In this document: piece by piece, positions 10,514 through 22,282 of the stretch
Numbering within the stretch: position 1 is the stretch's first letter
Layout of the letters: every line of letters starts with the position of its first letter
Assembly: GCA_026119855.1 (NCBI GenBank)
Contig: JAOWBW010001916.1
Location: 98,670-162,669 of the forward strand
DNA from: Campanula takesimana
Lineage: Eukaryota > Streptophyta > Magnoliopsida > Asterales > Campanulaceae
Reading direction: 5' to 3'
DNA: 64,000 nucleotides
Position numbers and translations under genes: made by a program
The notes under the pieces: model-generated
Database searches by the model: none
What the model saw: the letters and a program-made list of their open reading frames with translations, nothing else
Told to the model about the DNA's origin: nothing

Positions 10514-11890
10514 TGTTAATTCCTTGTTTGTTTGCCTGGATTGATGTTGTTGTGATAGTGAAGAATATTGTGAATATGAGAAAGACTTGTAGAGTATATA
10601 TAGATATATATATATAGATATACATATACATATATGTATGAATATATGTTTTGAAAGGTTTTGGGTTTTGTTTCCTTACATTCATGTCCATCCCTTGCTT
10701 GTGCTGGGGACTGGAGATTTTTATCTTAGGCTTTTTTGTTGAGGTCACTTGCATGAATGGAAAAGGGGAAACTTCTTTACTTTGATTTTACTCTTTTTTT
10801 TGTTTTGGATTCTTGTTCCCATTTTGTTTACCTCTCAATGTATCTCTATTTCCTTTTTGTCTAAATTTGATTTTTAGGAATTTAAAAAAAAAAAAAAAAA
10901 ATAGTTGTTGCTTTTCGATGTACTTTATAAAAGTGCATAAACGAAAAACATGACACGTGAAGCAAGTGTTTATATTTTTAGAAAGTTTGAATAATTAAAT
11001 GAGAAAATCATTTTGAGATGAAGGGAGTGAGTAATATCTTTTTTTAAAACAATGAGACTCACTTATCATACTCAATTACTCATATAATAAACTAGCTCAC
11101 TTGTTTTTCTCTACCCGACTTTCTCTTTCCTACTCCCTATTATGCCTTGAAGAGGAATCGACTCACAACTTATAACTTTTTATACTTTTTTCTAATTCTC
11201 ATGGATTTTTTTTTTTTTTTTTTTTCTTCAATTTGAAATGAGACGGAAAGAGGGTAGGAGGTCTATTTTGGACCACTTTATAGGTTTATACGGAGTATAA
11301 TTTTAACAGGTCGGCCCGGCCTGGTTGAAGATAGCGTCGTTAGCTGGGCTTGAAATGGCCCGTATCTTGTAGCGGGCTAGACTTGGTCCGTGTTTGATGC
11401 ATGTTAGGCCTGGCACGCCATGGCCCAATGGGCTTCGGGTTTTCACTAGGTCCTTTACCAGAATAGGATGGTCAATGTCAAATGTCAAATGTCAAAAATA
11501 AACTCAGAATAGTAGAATAGTGCTGTAACAGGCCCGGCTCAATCATTATAGGGACCTATGCCAAAACAAGAATATCGGCCCTTAAAATTAGAATTTTATA
11601 AATTTACACAAAAAAAAACATATACTCTTGTCCCATTTTAAATTAAAAATTAAGCGCAATAAATTCAAAAATAATTTATTACATTAATCATAACTTATTA
11701 TTTATGATAAAAGTTATTCCATTCGTCTCAGGGTAAGAGTTATACTTTCTATTTTTGTACATCCTAGAGTAAGAGTCTCTTTCCTAAAATTGCAAAGAAT
11801 CTTTACTATTCCCTCCCACTCATTTTCTATAATACTTTACTTTTATATAAAGTTATTCTTAACCAATACTATGAACCAATCATAATATCT
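10514..11890. other. Upstream region of RTM2-like gene and gene-free DNA
   Basis: A TA-rich run at 10596-10640 lies 80-130 bp upstream of the RTM2-like ATG on the minus strand and may supply its TATA box. Beyond it are homopolymer tracts (10880-10900, 11205-11225), a GC-richer scrap at 11305-11480 resembling repeat DNA, and AT-rich sequence. No gene seen. Confidence 0.5.
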
Positions 11891-11891
11891 A

Positions 11892-12063
11892 CTCCTTCCG
11901 TCCCACCTCACTTGAGACCTAAGAGGTGGGCACAATAACTAAGAAAAAAGAATAAAATAAGGTAAACGTGTGGTAGAAAATAAAGAGAGGGAATGAGTGA
12001 GGTTAATAGTAGGTTGGTTGAATGAATTGTGTGGTGGAAAATGAAGAGAGAGAATGACTGAAC
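11892..12063. mobile_element. Truncated Stowaway MITE
   Basis: It begins TA|ctccttccgtcccacctcac and shares gtggtagaaaat and agagagaatga blocks with the complete copy at 35824-36098. The right end is absent because a Helitron-type end follows from about 12066. Confidence 0.65.
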
Positions 12064-12065
12064 CA

Positions 12066-12115
12066 CGCACGAAAGAAAAACACCCGTGCCGTGCAAAGCA
12101 CGAGTTAATCCCTAG
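12066..12115 (+). mobile_element. Helitron-like 3' end (plus strand)
   Basis: A hairpin (cgtgc...gcacg, near 12085-12103) is followed within 12 bases by ctag (12112-12115) and then T. This is the canonical plant Helitron terminus: hairpin, CTRR, insertion before T. The body to the left is not resolved. Confidence 0.5.
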
Positions 12116-12127
12116 TATCTATCAAAA

Positions 12128-13063
12128 CTAGCGGGTAACCCGTGCTCTGCACGGGAAACCAATACTATGTCTTAAAAAATATTTTAACTAAAGTTAACTA
12201 ATATAGTAATAATCATTTTAACTAATACTATTAATAATAAAAATTAATCTATATGATTATTATTATTATAATAACTATTATAATTAATTAATACCATTGA
12301 TAGTAATAGTTAATAAATATTAATAGCAATGATTAGTCTATATAATAATAATTATTAATATAATTATTATAATAAAATAATATTATTAATAGTAATAGTT
12401 AATTGATATAGTAACTATTATGATTAATTAATATTAAAAATTAATAATCTAACTTATATAATACCTATTATAATTAACTAATACTAATAATAGTAATAGT
12501 TAATGTATGTAGCTTATTATAATTAACCAATACTATTAATAGTAAAAAATAACTTATAAAGTAACTATTATGGTTAACTAATACTATTAATAGTAATAAT
12601 TAACTATATAGTAACTATTATAGTTAACTAATACTATTAATAGTAATAGTTAACTAATATAGTAACTATTATAGTTAACTAATACTATTAATAGTAATAT
12701 TTAACTTGTATTGTAACTAATATTGTTAACTAATACTATTAATAGTAATAGTTAACTAATATAGTTAACTATAATAGTAACTATTACTAATAAGAGTAAT
12801 AGTTAACTATAATGGTTAATTATTATAGTTAACTATTACTAATAATAGTAATAGTTACTATAATAGTTAACTATTATAGTTACCCTTTTTAGTAACTATT
12901 ATTATTAGCTAATAGTATTAGCTAATGAAAAGAAAATGAAAAGTCACTTATTAATTAGTATGTTGTTGATGTGGCTTCTCCAAATGCAAGCTTTCTCCAT
13001 TGTTTGTCCAAATGTCAATACCATAGCTCTTTTGGCCAACTTTAATATATATATATATATAGA
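12128..13063 (-). mobile_element. Non-autonomous Helitron-like element, copy 1 (936 bp)
   Basis: Read on the minus strand it starts TCTATATATA after an A. It ends with the hairpin cccgtgcagagcacgggtta and CTAG followed by T (12128-12131), with no target duplication, as Helitrons do. The body is made almost wholly of diverged AT-rich palindromic units such as taatactattaatagtaat. A more complex segment at 12930-13050 is shared with copy 2. No Rep/helicase ORF. Confidence 0.7.
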
Positions 13064-13163
13064 TTTACGGAGGAAAATATCAAGATGGCCACTAAATCCA
13101 TGCTTCAACTTTCCTGCCGACAATGAAGGTATTTCTTAATTGTTTTGTCTATTATTAATAAAA

Positions 13164-14019
13164 CTAGGAGGTAACCCGTACTCTGCACGGGAAACCAATA
13201 ATATGTATTAAAAAATATATTTTAACTATAGTTAACTAATACAGTAATTATCATTTTAATGATATCATTATTAATAATAATTAATCTATATGATTATGAT
13301 TATTATAACAACTATTATAATTAACTAATATTATTGATAGTAATAGTTAATATATATTAATAGCAATGATTAATCTATTTAATAATAATTATTATTATAA
13401 TTATTATAATAAACTAATACCATTAATAGTAATAGTTAATTGATATAGTAGCTGTTATGATTACTTAATATTAAAAATTAATAATTTAACTTATATAATA
13501 ACTATTACAATTAACTAATACTAATAATAGTAATAGTTAATGTATATAGCCTATTATAGTTAACTAATATTATTAATAATAAAAACTAATTTATAAAGTA
13601 ACTATTATAGTTAAATAATACTATTAATAGTAATAGTTAACTAACATAGTAACTATTGTAGTTAACTAATACTATTAATAGTAATATCTAACTTGTATAG
13701 TAACTATTGTAGTTAACTATTACTATTAATAGTAATATTTAACTTGTATAGTAACTACTATTGTTAACTAATACTATTAATAGTAATGATTAACTTATAC
13801 TATTAATAGTAATGGTTAACTTATACAATTAATAGTAATAGTTAACTTATATTATTACTAACATGATTAACTAATAGTATTAGCTAAGAATGAGAATATC
13901 AAAAGTCATTTCATTTTAGGATGATGTTGATGTGGTTTCTCCAAATTCAAGCTTTCACTAAGACATGTACACATGTCAAACCCATAGCCCTCATCACCAA
14001 CTTTAATATATATATAAGA
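13164..14019 (-). mobile_element. Non-autonomous Helitron-like element, copy 2 (856 bp)
   Basis: This is a second copy of the 12128-13063 element in the same orientation. It starts TCTTATATAT after A at its 5' end (14019) and ends with the hairpin and CTAG|T at 13164. About 100 bp of unrelated sequence separates the copies. The number and order of palindromic units differ between them. Confidence 0.7.
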
Positions 14020-14132
14020 TTTCATTACACAAACCAACACGTTACGGTTTGTTCAAGAACATGATTTAAACACCCTAATTAAAGGCAGATTTTGTAACGA
14101 TGCAATTGCAATGATTTGGATTTAATTAAATA

Positions 14133-14384
14133 CTCCTTCCGCCCCTCTTTAGTTTACAAATTTTGAGTTGGGCACATTATTTAAAGAAAAGGTTGATATG
14201 TTGTGTATAGTTGAGTAAGAGAGTGAAAGTGGGGTAGAGAATAGTAAGTGGATAGTTGTTGTGAGTATAACAAGTGAGTCTCATTATTTTAAAAATAATA
14301 AAACATTTCCTTTTTGTGATTTTGTAGATTAAAGTGGGACAACCAAAATGGCAAATTTTATAGATTAAAGAGGGACGGAGGGAG
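14133..14384. mobile_element. Stowaway MITE (252 bp)
   Basis: The left end ctccttccgcccctctttag pairs with the right end aaagagggacggagggag, TA-flanked. Same family as 2200-2463, oppositely oriented by its internal sequence. Confidence 0.88.
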
Positions 14385-16516
14385 TATATGATATCCGGTT
14401 TAATAATGAATTGGGTTTAGGTCTTAGAGTAGGTAATCGTACGTAATTGAACCTTTGATCCCATTTCTCAAGTGCATTAGCGCAAGTGTTCACAATCACT
14501 TACCCTAAAAAAAAATAAAATTTAAAAAAAATAAAAAAATACATAAATCACATTTCTACAATAAATGTCAATTTTCTTTAATTATTTTAAAATAAATTTC
14601 GCATTTAATTATAAATTAATATTAAAATTCTTAAGGTCCTTATATAAATAATCTTAATTAGGTCAAATTATTTAAAGCTTAAGGTTTCATCTTGAATACT
14701 CTCTGTCCCGCTATAATTGTCATAGTTGACAAGTCAATGTTTTGAAAATTTTAATTATATTTTTTTGATTTCCCCAATCTATACATATAGGTGGAGTAGT
14801 ACTTCTCATAGCATTGCATTGGTTGTGTCTATTAATATGGGTAGTATAAGAAGATCATCTTAATTCATATCATATTTTTAATAACGCAACATTTATTTTG
14901 GGAATAACCAAAATAAAAAGTAAAACATTTATTTCGGTACAGGAATAATAATTGGTGAATGCTAAGGAGATGTACGAAATAGTGTAAGTGGTAAACTCCC
15001 CCTTTTCCAACCTAACGAGAGAGGGGCCATTTGATTTTTTCTTATTGATGTAACACCTTAACTACTTTGAAGTGAGAAATACCCAAGTTACAACAAACTT
15101 CTCCAAAACTTTAAAGTAGTGGTACTCAACATCACTATGAGCTACTCCATCCGTTTCATGTCACTTAAGACTTATTTTTTCTTATTTCTTTTTTCGTCGG
15201 TTTCACGAGACTTGAGACTGTCCAAAATGGTAAAAAATCTTTACTATTCTTTCCACTCATTCTCTCTCATACTTTACTTTTACGCTCACAACACCAATCA
15301 ACTTACTATTTCTCCTACTCATTCTCTCTCCTATTTAATTTTTCATACTCACAAACACCTCCTCCTACTATTTCTCTCTCTTACTTTTCTTTAATTTGTG
15401 TGCCAAATTTTTGGTCTCATATCACATAAAATGGAGGGAGTATTTGTTTCGCGATCAGTACTACCAGGACTTCACGCTATTATGGTGTGTGGGGAAGCCT
15501 TTTATATAATAAGCAACTCTTTGTTCAATTGTTGATATTAAATTTGGATTAAACCGTCAAACTTGTACTGCTGTATTTATTTACAAAACATACCACCTGA
15601 TTATCAATAAGAAAAAGACTTCGATACTAGGCTCTCCATTCGCAAGGTGACACACAAGGAGTCACATCGCACACGCGGTCCATTGTGTCGGGCTCATCCA
15701 CTACCCTTGGCACGATGCCAGTTGTTAGAACCGCGACCGCCACCACCACTCCATATTAATTAGTAAGATCCCCTTTGAGCATATCGTGCACGTATTTGTT
15801 TTTTAACATTTCTCAAAAACACTCGTACTAATGGAGCACGTGGACACTTTTATGTACAAGACAATTCTTCTTTCAATTGCCGATTTAAAACTTAGATTGA
15901 CACCACAACGCTCTTAATAAATATTATTGATAAATATTGAGTGTCACAATGATATTGCTGGCATAAATTACCATGTGATTAGTTGGATTTAGGGGGAAGC
16001 CAAAATACTTTTTAAAAGGTGTAGAATGCTTAGAGAAAAGAAATTATACCTTTCATATACAAAATTTGGCACAAAAAGATCAAAATCATATCATAATACA
16101 ATTTTTACCACAAGTAAAATGGGTTGAAATGGACAAACATGCTTCTATTAGAGTTCCAAAATTAAATAAGGGGGTCATGACCCTTAACTTTGTATGGTTT
16201 CGCCACTTATTGGAATGATTTAAATTTTCAAATATATCAAGCCATTATTATTGAATGGTAGTACCACATCTTCTATATCATCCTTACCCTTAATTATTTT
16301 ACTTTCAAAAAAATAAGAATATACTTTTGTACTAATTTACCAACTTAAGTTCCTACCCATAATTCTGATCACTCCAATAATAGTAAGAACTAATTTGTTA
16401 TTTTTTTAAAAAAGAATTTATTTTACTTATTTCTGTATTATCTACTCTTATACCATATTAAAATTGTTGTTGACAAAAAAAAATGACTTCCACCCCACCC
16501 ACATCTTTTATTATTT
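14385..16516. other. Gene-free AT-rich region
   Basis: Apart from the MITE at 15145-15440 I find no gene. A possible degenerate MITE end lies at 14698. The segment 15990-16207 ends tatggtttcgccactta, like the transposon in the RTM2-like intron. GC-richer DNA at 15640-15750 is unassigned. Confidence 0.5.
15145..15440. mobile_element. Stowaway MITE (296 bp)
   Basis: The left end ctccatccgtttcatgtcac pairs with the right end catataaaatggagggag-like terminus, TA-flanked (15143-15144, 15441-15442). The interior is rich in tctctc and cactcattctc. Confidence 0.8.
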
Positions 16517-16912
16517 GTGCACATTTAACTTTTAGTAATCAACACAAGTAAATTTTGACCAATTATAACATTCGTCTCACTTGTGAGTTCACCATCAAAA
16601 AAATAACTATAACCAAACAAAAATGAGAAGGGAATTTAACATTTATCATGAAATAACACTGAGTATTTGTTTTTTCATTCAAATGTTCGCTCACTCACTC
16701 AGAAAAAGACCTTTCACCAATTAATTTGGTCTAAAATAAGCATTTTTCAATCATTAGTGACGATAGTACCCTCTTCAAGAAGGCAAATCTACAACTTAAA
16801 GCCAAGGGAGTTGGTGGTGGACATTGTTGCCACGAAAGAACTTGTTTGATCATTCTTTTACCATGAATAACAAATTGTGGTTACTACTTGTAATACTCCA
16901 TCCGTCTCAAAA
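16517..16912. repeat. Left copy of a ~397-bp direct duplication flanking the Tat retrotransposon
   Basis: From gtgcacatttaactttta to ctcaaaa this segment is nearly identical to 28747-29144. I count about four differences, including a 2-bp indel in ctcacttgtgag. It ends exactly at the LTR edge, inside the first 17 bases of a Stowaway MITE that is complete only in the right copy. Confidence 0.92.
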
Positions 16913-17557
16913 TGATGACGCCCTAAGTTTCTGGGGTCACGGAGGTAGAACTCCAATATGGCTGTCTCTTGATCCTGATCACAACACAAACAAGAACACC
17001 GTTAAGGCCAAGGCCGGGTTGGAATCCGGCTTAGGACCTCGGGTGTGAGAGTAAGATCTCTGAGGAAAACCTAAGTAGAAAGCTTGTGAAAGCCTTGTGT
17101 GTGTGAATAGGATGGAGCACGTACCTGGCCCTTTGGGGCGGATAGGAGTATTTATATGAGTAGAAGGAGGAGGTAGGTTTAAGGTACTAACCGCCCTTGT
17201 ACCGGATGGACACGCGGCAGGTCCTCATTGGTTCGGCCAGGGGAGTGGCTGGGAACGTGGCGTGTTGTCAGGGAGTCATGGTTCTTCCACCAACCGTTAT
17301 GGTACGTCAGGTACGAACTGGTAACGTCTGTAGTACGTTTGTGACAGCTGGCTGCTGCGGGCTCCGGGCAGGTGGTTGAGTGATCAACACGGGACCCTAA
17401 GAATAGCGGGAGGCAGAGCTACCTCGGTTATGGTTATCATGAAGCCCGGGTCTCTCGGGCTTACCAGCTCGCGGGCTTATCCGGTTTGATGTGGTCGAGC
17501 TCATTTGTACTGGCTTGGAACCGGGTCCGGTCCGGTCTGCGATGCTCGGTCCTATCA
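16913..17557 (-). repeat. 3' LTR of the Tat element
   Basis: Plus-strand edges are tgatgacgcc and cctatca. A minus-strand TATA box (TATAAATA) is at 17149-17156. Confidence 0.93.
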
Positions 17558-17879
17558 GTGGCCCCTAACTCCGAGGGTCAGCTTATTTATGAGCGGCGCG
17601 AGGAGTTACACTTCCATGTCTCGGCCCGGGCAAACTGTAGTAAATACGGGCACGGAATATCATGGGACGGGAGTCTTACGATGGTGGTTGATGACAGGAC
17701 AGTGGGCCCCTCGAGTCAGGCTAGTGACATAGCTGTCAGGTCCTTGATATGACGAGGAGCACGCTCATTAAATGCAAACCGTCATTGGAATTCGAAAAAG
17801 CTGATTCCCGCCTCTTCGTTTTCCGGGTCTAAGCCGGGTCGCTCCGGATCTTTGGTTTAAACCCGACCCATTCCGGGGA

Positions 17880-18204
17880 TATAAATAACCCTAACTGGCT
17901 TATTCAAAGACCTTCGGTATTTTTAATCTTTGGCCATCGCTCTTGAGAGAAATATTGCTGATAACGACGTTGATTTGCTTCTTTTGTTTCCTTCACTCGA
18001 TCGATTTAACAGGTAGTGCTCCCCCTTTTTATTTTCGTCGCTGGTTTCTGATTGCTAACTTTTCGTCTTCGGTCCTCTCCACCGTTCATCGGGGGTAGAA
18101 ACTTAAAACGCCGTGTTTTCATAACATATAACATCACGAACCAAGCTTTTAACTTTTAACCGCCGAGTCTCCGATTTCTAACCGGTTAATTTGTCTCTTT
18201 CTTA
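17880..18204 (+). promoter_or_regulatory. Promoter and 5' leader of the antisense gene inside the Tat element
   Basis: A consensus TATA box tataaata (17880-17887) points along the plus strand, against the retrotransposon. It is followed by a pyrimidine-rich leader with a likely 5'-UTR intron. The donor is after taacag near 18012 (gtagtg) and the acceptor is ctttcttag ending at 18204. The ATG follows at 18267. Confidence 0.6.
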
Positions 18205-18266
18205 GGAATCCTGGGTCCATCTTTGATTTTTTTAAAGTTTTGTTGAAAAAACCTCTGACTGAGATT

Positions 18267-21200
18267 ATGGACGAACTGGACCTGGGGAGAATGCTCCGTC
18301 CGGACCTTTTCGGTTGTTGTCGACGAACGGGAGGGATTTACCGGTACCTGATAAATGCCTGGAAAAGGCTTTCCCGGGATGCTTTTATGACCATAGGGAT
18401 AGTTTATGAGTGGGACTCTTGGATCCTACCCCTGCTGTGGGAGACAGGCCCCTCAGTTCATTTTGATACGGGTAGAATGAGGGTAATAGGGGGCGAGGAA
18501 CAGTTAGGGGTTTTTGTGAAAGCAGTTTTAACTCGGTTCCCCGATAATGTAGATATGGCCGGTAACGCTAGAAGGTTGGTGAGGTTAGGTGGAGACCGCG
18601 TGTCTGCAAGCGGCTCTAATGCTCAGTCTTGGTTGAATGTCCCTCTGGATGACGATTTGCCCGTTCAAGGCCATGACCGCGACGTTTCCGTGGATGTTAG
18701 GGTGATTGAGGTGACCAGCAGCGGGGATGCTTCAGAGCGGGCTGATGATGGCGATGAATTCTTATTGGATGAACCTGCCCGTGACATCGTGGGAGATGGT
18801 TCTTCAGATACTCAATCGGATTCACGCGGGCAATTAGAGAGGTTGGCCCCCGATACTGCGCGCAAGGTCAACTTGCTTCGTTCTCCCGTTAGGATCGTAG
18901 ATTCCTTCCCTGAGGGCCCTGATAACAGGAGGACCAGTCAAGCAGGTGCGTCTAGCTCTGGTGCGGATTTGAGGGATGAGAGCGATGGGGATGATGGTGA
19001 TGAGTATTTGTCGCAGTTCCGCGTCGACTCCAAAGTGTATCTTGTCTACGGTCTTATTGAATACGAGTCTCTTATGGGTGGGAGATCAATGACCCCTCCT
19101 TTGATCCGTGCTGAGAACCTTGCCTGCATATTCTACCCGGCTCAGTTCGAAAACGGGCTGCGCCTTCCTTTGGATCCCTTTATTTGTGAATTTCTTGAGT
19201 TTACACATTGCCTGCCTATGGATTTGACCCCGAATGCCATTCGCTATCTGGTGTCCTTCATAGTCGTAAGCCGCATGTTGGGGTATGAGCCTTCTTTGTC
19301 CGCGCTCCATATTTACTTCACCCATCAGGTTACTGCGGGCTGCCTGAGCTTAAAGACAAAACCGCGGTCTGAGAAGATTTTTTCCGCTGCTACCAACAAG
19401 TTCGATCAGTGGCAAAGATATCCCTTCGTTATTCAGAACCGTTTAGGCTGGCCATTCCCTCGCCCTGACAATTTAGCACCGATTTCGATGTCCCGCCAAA
19501 ACTTTCCTGACCCGGAAGAAGGCCGAGAGCTAAGCACGGCGATGGAGGCCTATCTTGCTCGGTTTACGAAGAGGGTTACCCTGGACGACCAGTCGGTTGT
19601 AGAGACTCCTCAAGTTTACGATGTCTCGGCAATTATTAGCGATGAAGAGCTCCTGACCTTCGCCGGGGTGGCCCCGAGACGCGTTTCTGGCCCCGAGCCT
19701 AGGGTCATCATGGCCCCACTGTTGCGAGATCCTGATTGGAAAGTTCATCAATCATTTGCTTTCCTTTCTGATTGCCCGGCCTGTAATTCGGGGGAGACTT
19801 GTCCAGACCCTGGTTTACTCGGTCTCTTCCATTGTACACTTTCGTATTATTTTTCTTGTCTTCTTTTGCTTTGTTTTTACCGGTCTGACTGTTGTTCTTG
19901 TTCGCAGACCCAACCGACACGATGCCTCACAAGTCCGCAGCAGAAATCAAGGTTGCGGCCAGGAAAGCCGCAGCTCTTGAAAAGCAGAGGAGAGCTGATG
20001 CCATGAAAAGGGTGGAGGCTCCTGGGGTCAAGATCCCTGTCACGGATAAGGTTGATAAGTCCGGGGTGGTGGTTTCTCAGCCGCAACTGACCCGGAACCT
20101 GCCCCCGAATCCCCGCCAAGGCGCTGGCCGCGGTAAATCTGTGATTGGAACCGGCCATTCTTCCCAAGTCTCTGGCGTAGGTCTGTCTGCTCCCGAGCCT
20201 ACGAAAAAACGCTCTGCTATCGGGGATCCAACGTCCCCTCAGAGGGATAAATATCAAAGGGTTGGCTCTTCCTCCGGCGATTTCACGGTCTTATCTCCTT
20301 CGAGAGGGACCCTATGCTCCAATTTATTTCCGGTGGAGTCAATTGAGGATAGGGAGCGCGCCCGGGAGTTCGGGCTTAAGATAGCCAAGGCCCCTGAGGT
20401 GTATGGGGTGGATCTACATAGCCGCCGGAGCGCTAACGCCTATGTTGGTGATGGGCTGATGCACCGTCTATATTTCCCAGATTACCAACAGAAGGTCTTG
20501 GCTGCTTCGAATCCTATCGCAGCCGCGGGCAACGTTGGCCTGTGTTTGACCGAGGTTTGTTTTTCACTTGGGTTATGTACCGTGCTTCTCTCGTCACCGT
20601 AGTCTAATCACCTTTGTTATTTGTAGATTGCCAACGAAGTTATTTATCTGCGGACTCAACATGAGGCCGACGCCGCCGTGATCGCGGCGAGGAATACTGA
20701 GCTGATGGCGGCGAGGGAGGAGGTCCAAAAGTTGACCAAGACTGTGGAGAGCGCCGGCCAGGAATTAAAGAGCAAAGATGCGGAGGTCCTTAGCGCGGCC
20801 AAGGAGGTGTCTAAATTGAGTAGTGATCTGGCCGCTGCTCGAGAAGCCAAAGAGTGGGCTGAGGCTGAGAAGGCGAGTGTTGATGCTCGCAATATTGAGC
20901 TCCTGAGGTCCTTGGAGGCGGAGAGGAAGAAGTCCGAGGAGCTGTCCAGCAGAGTGGACGAGCTGGACGGTAAACTTCTTGACCAAATGCGCTATGAGAA
21001 TGAACGAGAGCGGGTCTTGGAGGAGGAGAGGGGCAAGGCGGTTGCTGAGTTCAAAGAGTCCGCAGATTACTCTGAAAAATTATCCGTCACGGGCAATGAG
21101 CAGTATGAACAGGCGGTGCACACAATTGCCCGGAATCTGGCGGCCACGGGGAAGTATACTGCTCAAGAGATCGCTATCATTTGCTCTATCGTGGCCACGG

Positions 21201-21556
21201 ATCCGGAATGCTTCAATGGTCATTCCTTAGTGCCTTTTGCCGATCATCAGCTTGAAGCCTTGCCCGAGTCGGTTCGGAATGCTCTGCCTCCGGTTTCACC
21301 TGTAACCGTTCAACCCTTGATCAAAATGATAGACGACTTGCGGTTTACAGGTGATGAATCCGCCTTGTCTCTGGCCGCGGCTCTGGAGAAAGTATTTGGC
21401 CCCAATGGCCCCTTTGTCGAAGGTATTGTTCTTCCCTTTTCATCTTTTGCCTCCGCTCTAGCCGAAGCCTCTGAAGCTCTGGCTCATTCTGCAGCTGATC
21501 ATACTGCCTCTGATTCTGTTCCAGAAGTGGAAGTCAACCCGCCGCCGGCCAGTTGA
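18267..21556 (+). CDS. Antisense accessory protein of the Tat element, 'putative gypsy type transposon' family (3 coding exons, ~1040 aa)
   Basis: The coding exons are 18267-19812, 19908-20554 and 20627-21556. Both introns are GT-AG and the frame is open throughout. Exon 1 has a variable acidic N-terminus. A conserved helical block follows (about 19050-19480, motifs LPLDPFICEFLEFTHC and LSALHIYFTHQ), typical of the plant 'putative gypsy type transposon' domain. Exon 2 is basic and low in complexity. Exon 3 encodes a long coiled coil (AAREEVQKLTKTVESAGQEL onward), then a C-terminal domain. No enzyme motif is visible. It has its own upstream TATA box and runs against gag-pol, so the introns are not splice sites in genomic RNA. 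It may affect element regulation or particle assembly, but this is inference. It is intact, unlike pol. Confidence 0.75.
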
Positions 21557-21777
21557 AGATCAGACCGGGCTGCGTCCTGGGGCCTTTTTGTAATAATTTT
21601 AGACTCTACGATCATGAATATTTGACTCACTTTTGATCTAATATTGTGATGTATTTAATTGCTCTTCTTTTGATCCCCATATCTCCTTGTCATTTATTTT
21701 CGTTATATTTTATTGCTCTTGGAATTGCCAAGCATTTATTGCTCTTTCTCGAACCCTTTGCTTGGTATTCATTATTA

Positions 21778-22152
21778 TTTCCCTCGGCGGGATTTCGGTC
21801 TAGCTCGAGGGCGTATGACCGCGCATCGTGCATGAAGATTAATGCGATGGTGTTTCCCTTGGTGGGCTCACGGTCTAGCTCGGGGGCGTATGACCGTGCA
21901 TCGTTCATGAGAATTCATGCAACGGTATTTCCCGTGGCGGGCTGACGGTCTAGCTCGAGGGCGTATGACCGTGCATCGTGCATGAGGATTCATGCAACGG
22001 TATTTCCCTTGGCGGGCTTACGGTCTAGCTCGAGGGCGTATGACCGTGCATCGTGCATGAGGATTCATGCAACGGTATTTCCCTTGGCGGGCTTACGGTG
22101 TAGCTCGAGGGCGTATGACCGTGCATCGTGCATGAGGATTCATGAAGATCTT
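21778..22152. repeat. Tandem array, 5 x 75 bp
   Basis: Units begin at 21778, 21853, 21928, 22003 and 22078, each with tttccctt.ggcgggct, then cggtctagctcgagggcgta and gcatcgtgcatgag. The last two copies are nearly identical. The array lies between the 3' end of the antisense gene and the 3' end of integrase, within the Tat element's non-coding part. Confidence 0.95.
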
Positions 22153-22282
22153 TCATTTCAATGAGACAAACATAATATTATTGATCTTTCATCTTTTTTC
22201 CGCTCATAGAGCCGTACATCAAAATTACAATGTATAAGATAGAAAATAGGCGGATTTCTAGTGACAGGGGAAAATACAATCT

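Noticed and set aside
12128..14019. Centromeric or telomeric satellite interpretation of the AT-rich palindromic repeats
   Set aside because: The repeats are bounded by Helitron-type termini in two separate copies and are too irregular for a satellite.
17197..17379. Small plus-strand ORF repeated at 28386-28568
   Set aside because: Identical only because it lies in both LTRs of the Tat element.
19086..20257. Minus-strand ORFs opposite the antisense gene
   Set aside because: They are shadows of a well-supported spliced plus-strand gene with conserved protein features.
21778..22152. Regularly spaced repeats resembling a CRISPR array
   Set aside because: The 75-bp units abut with no unique spacers, and the context is a plant retrotransposon.
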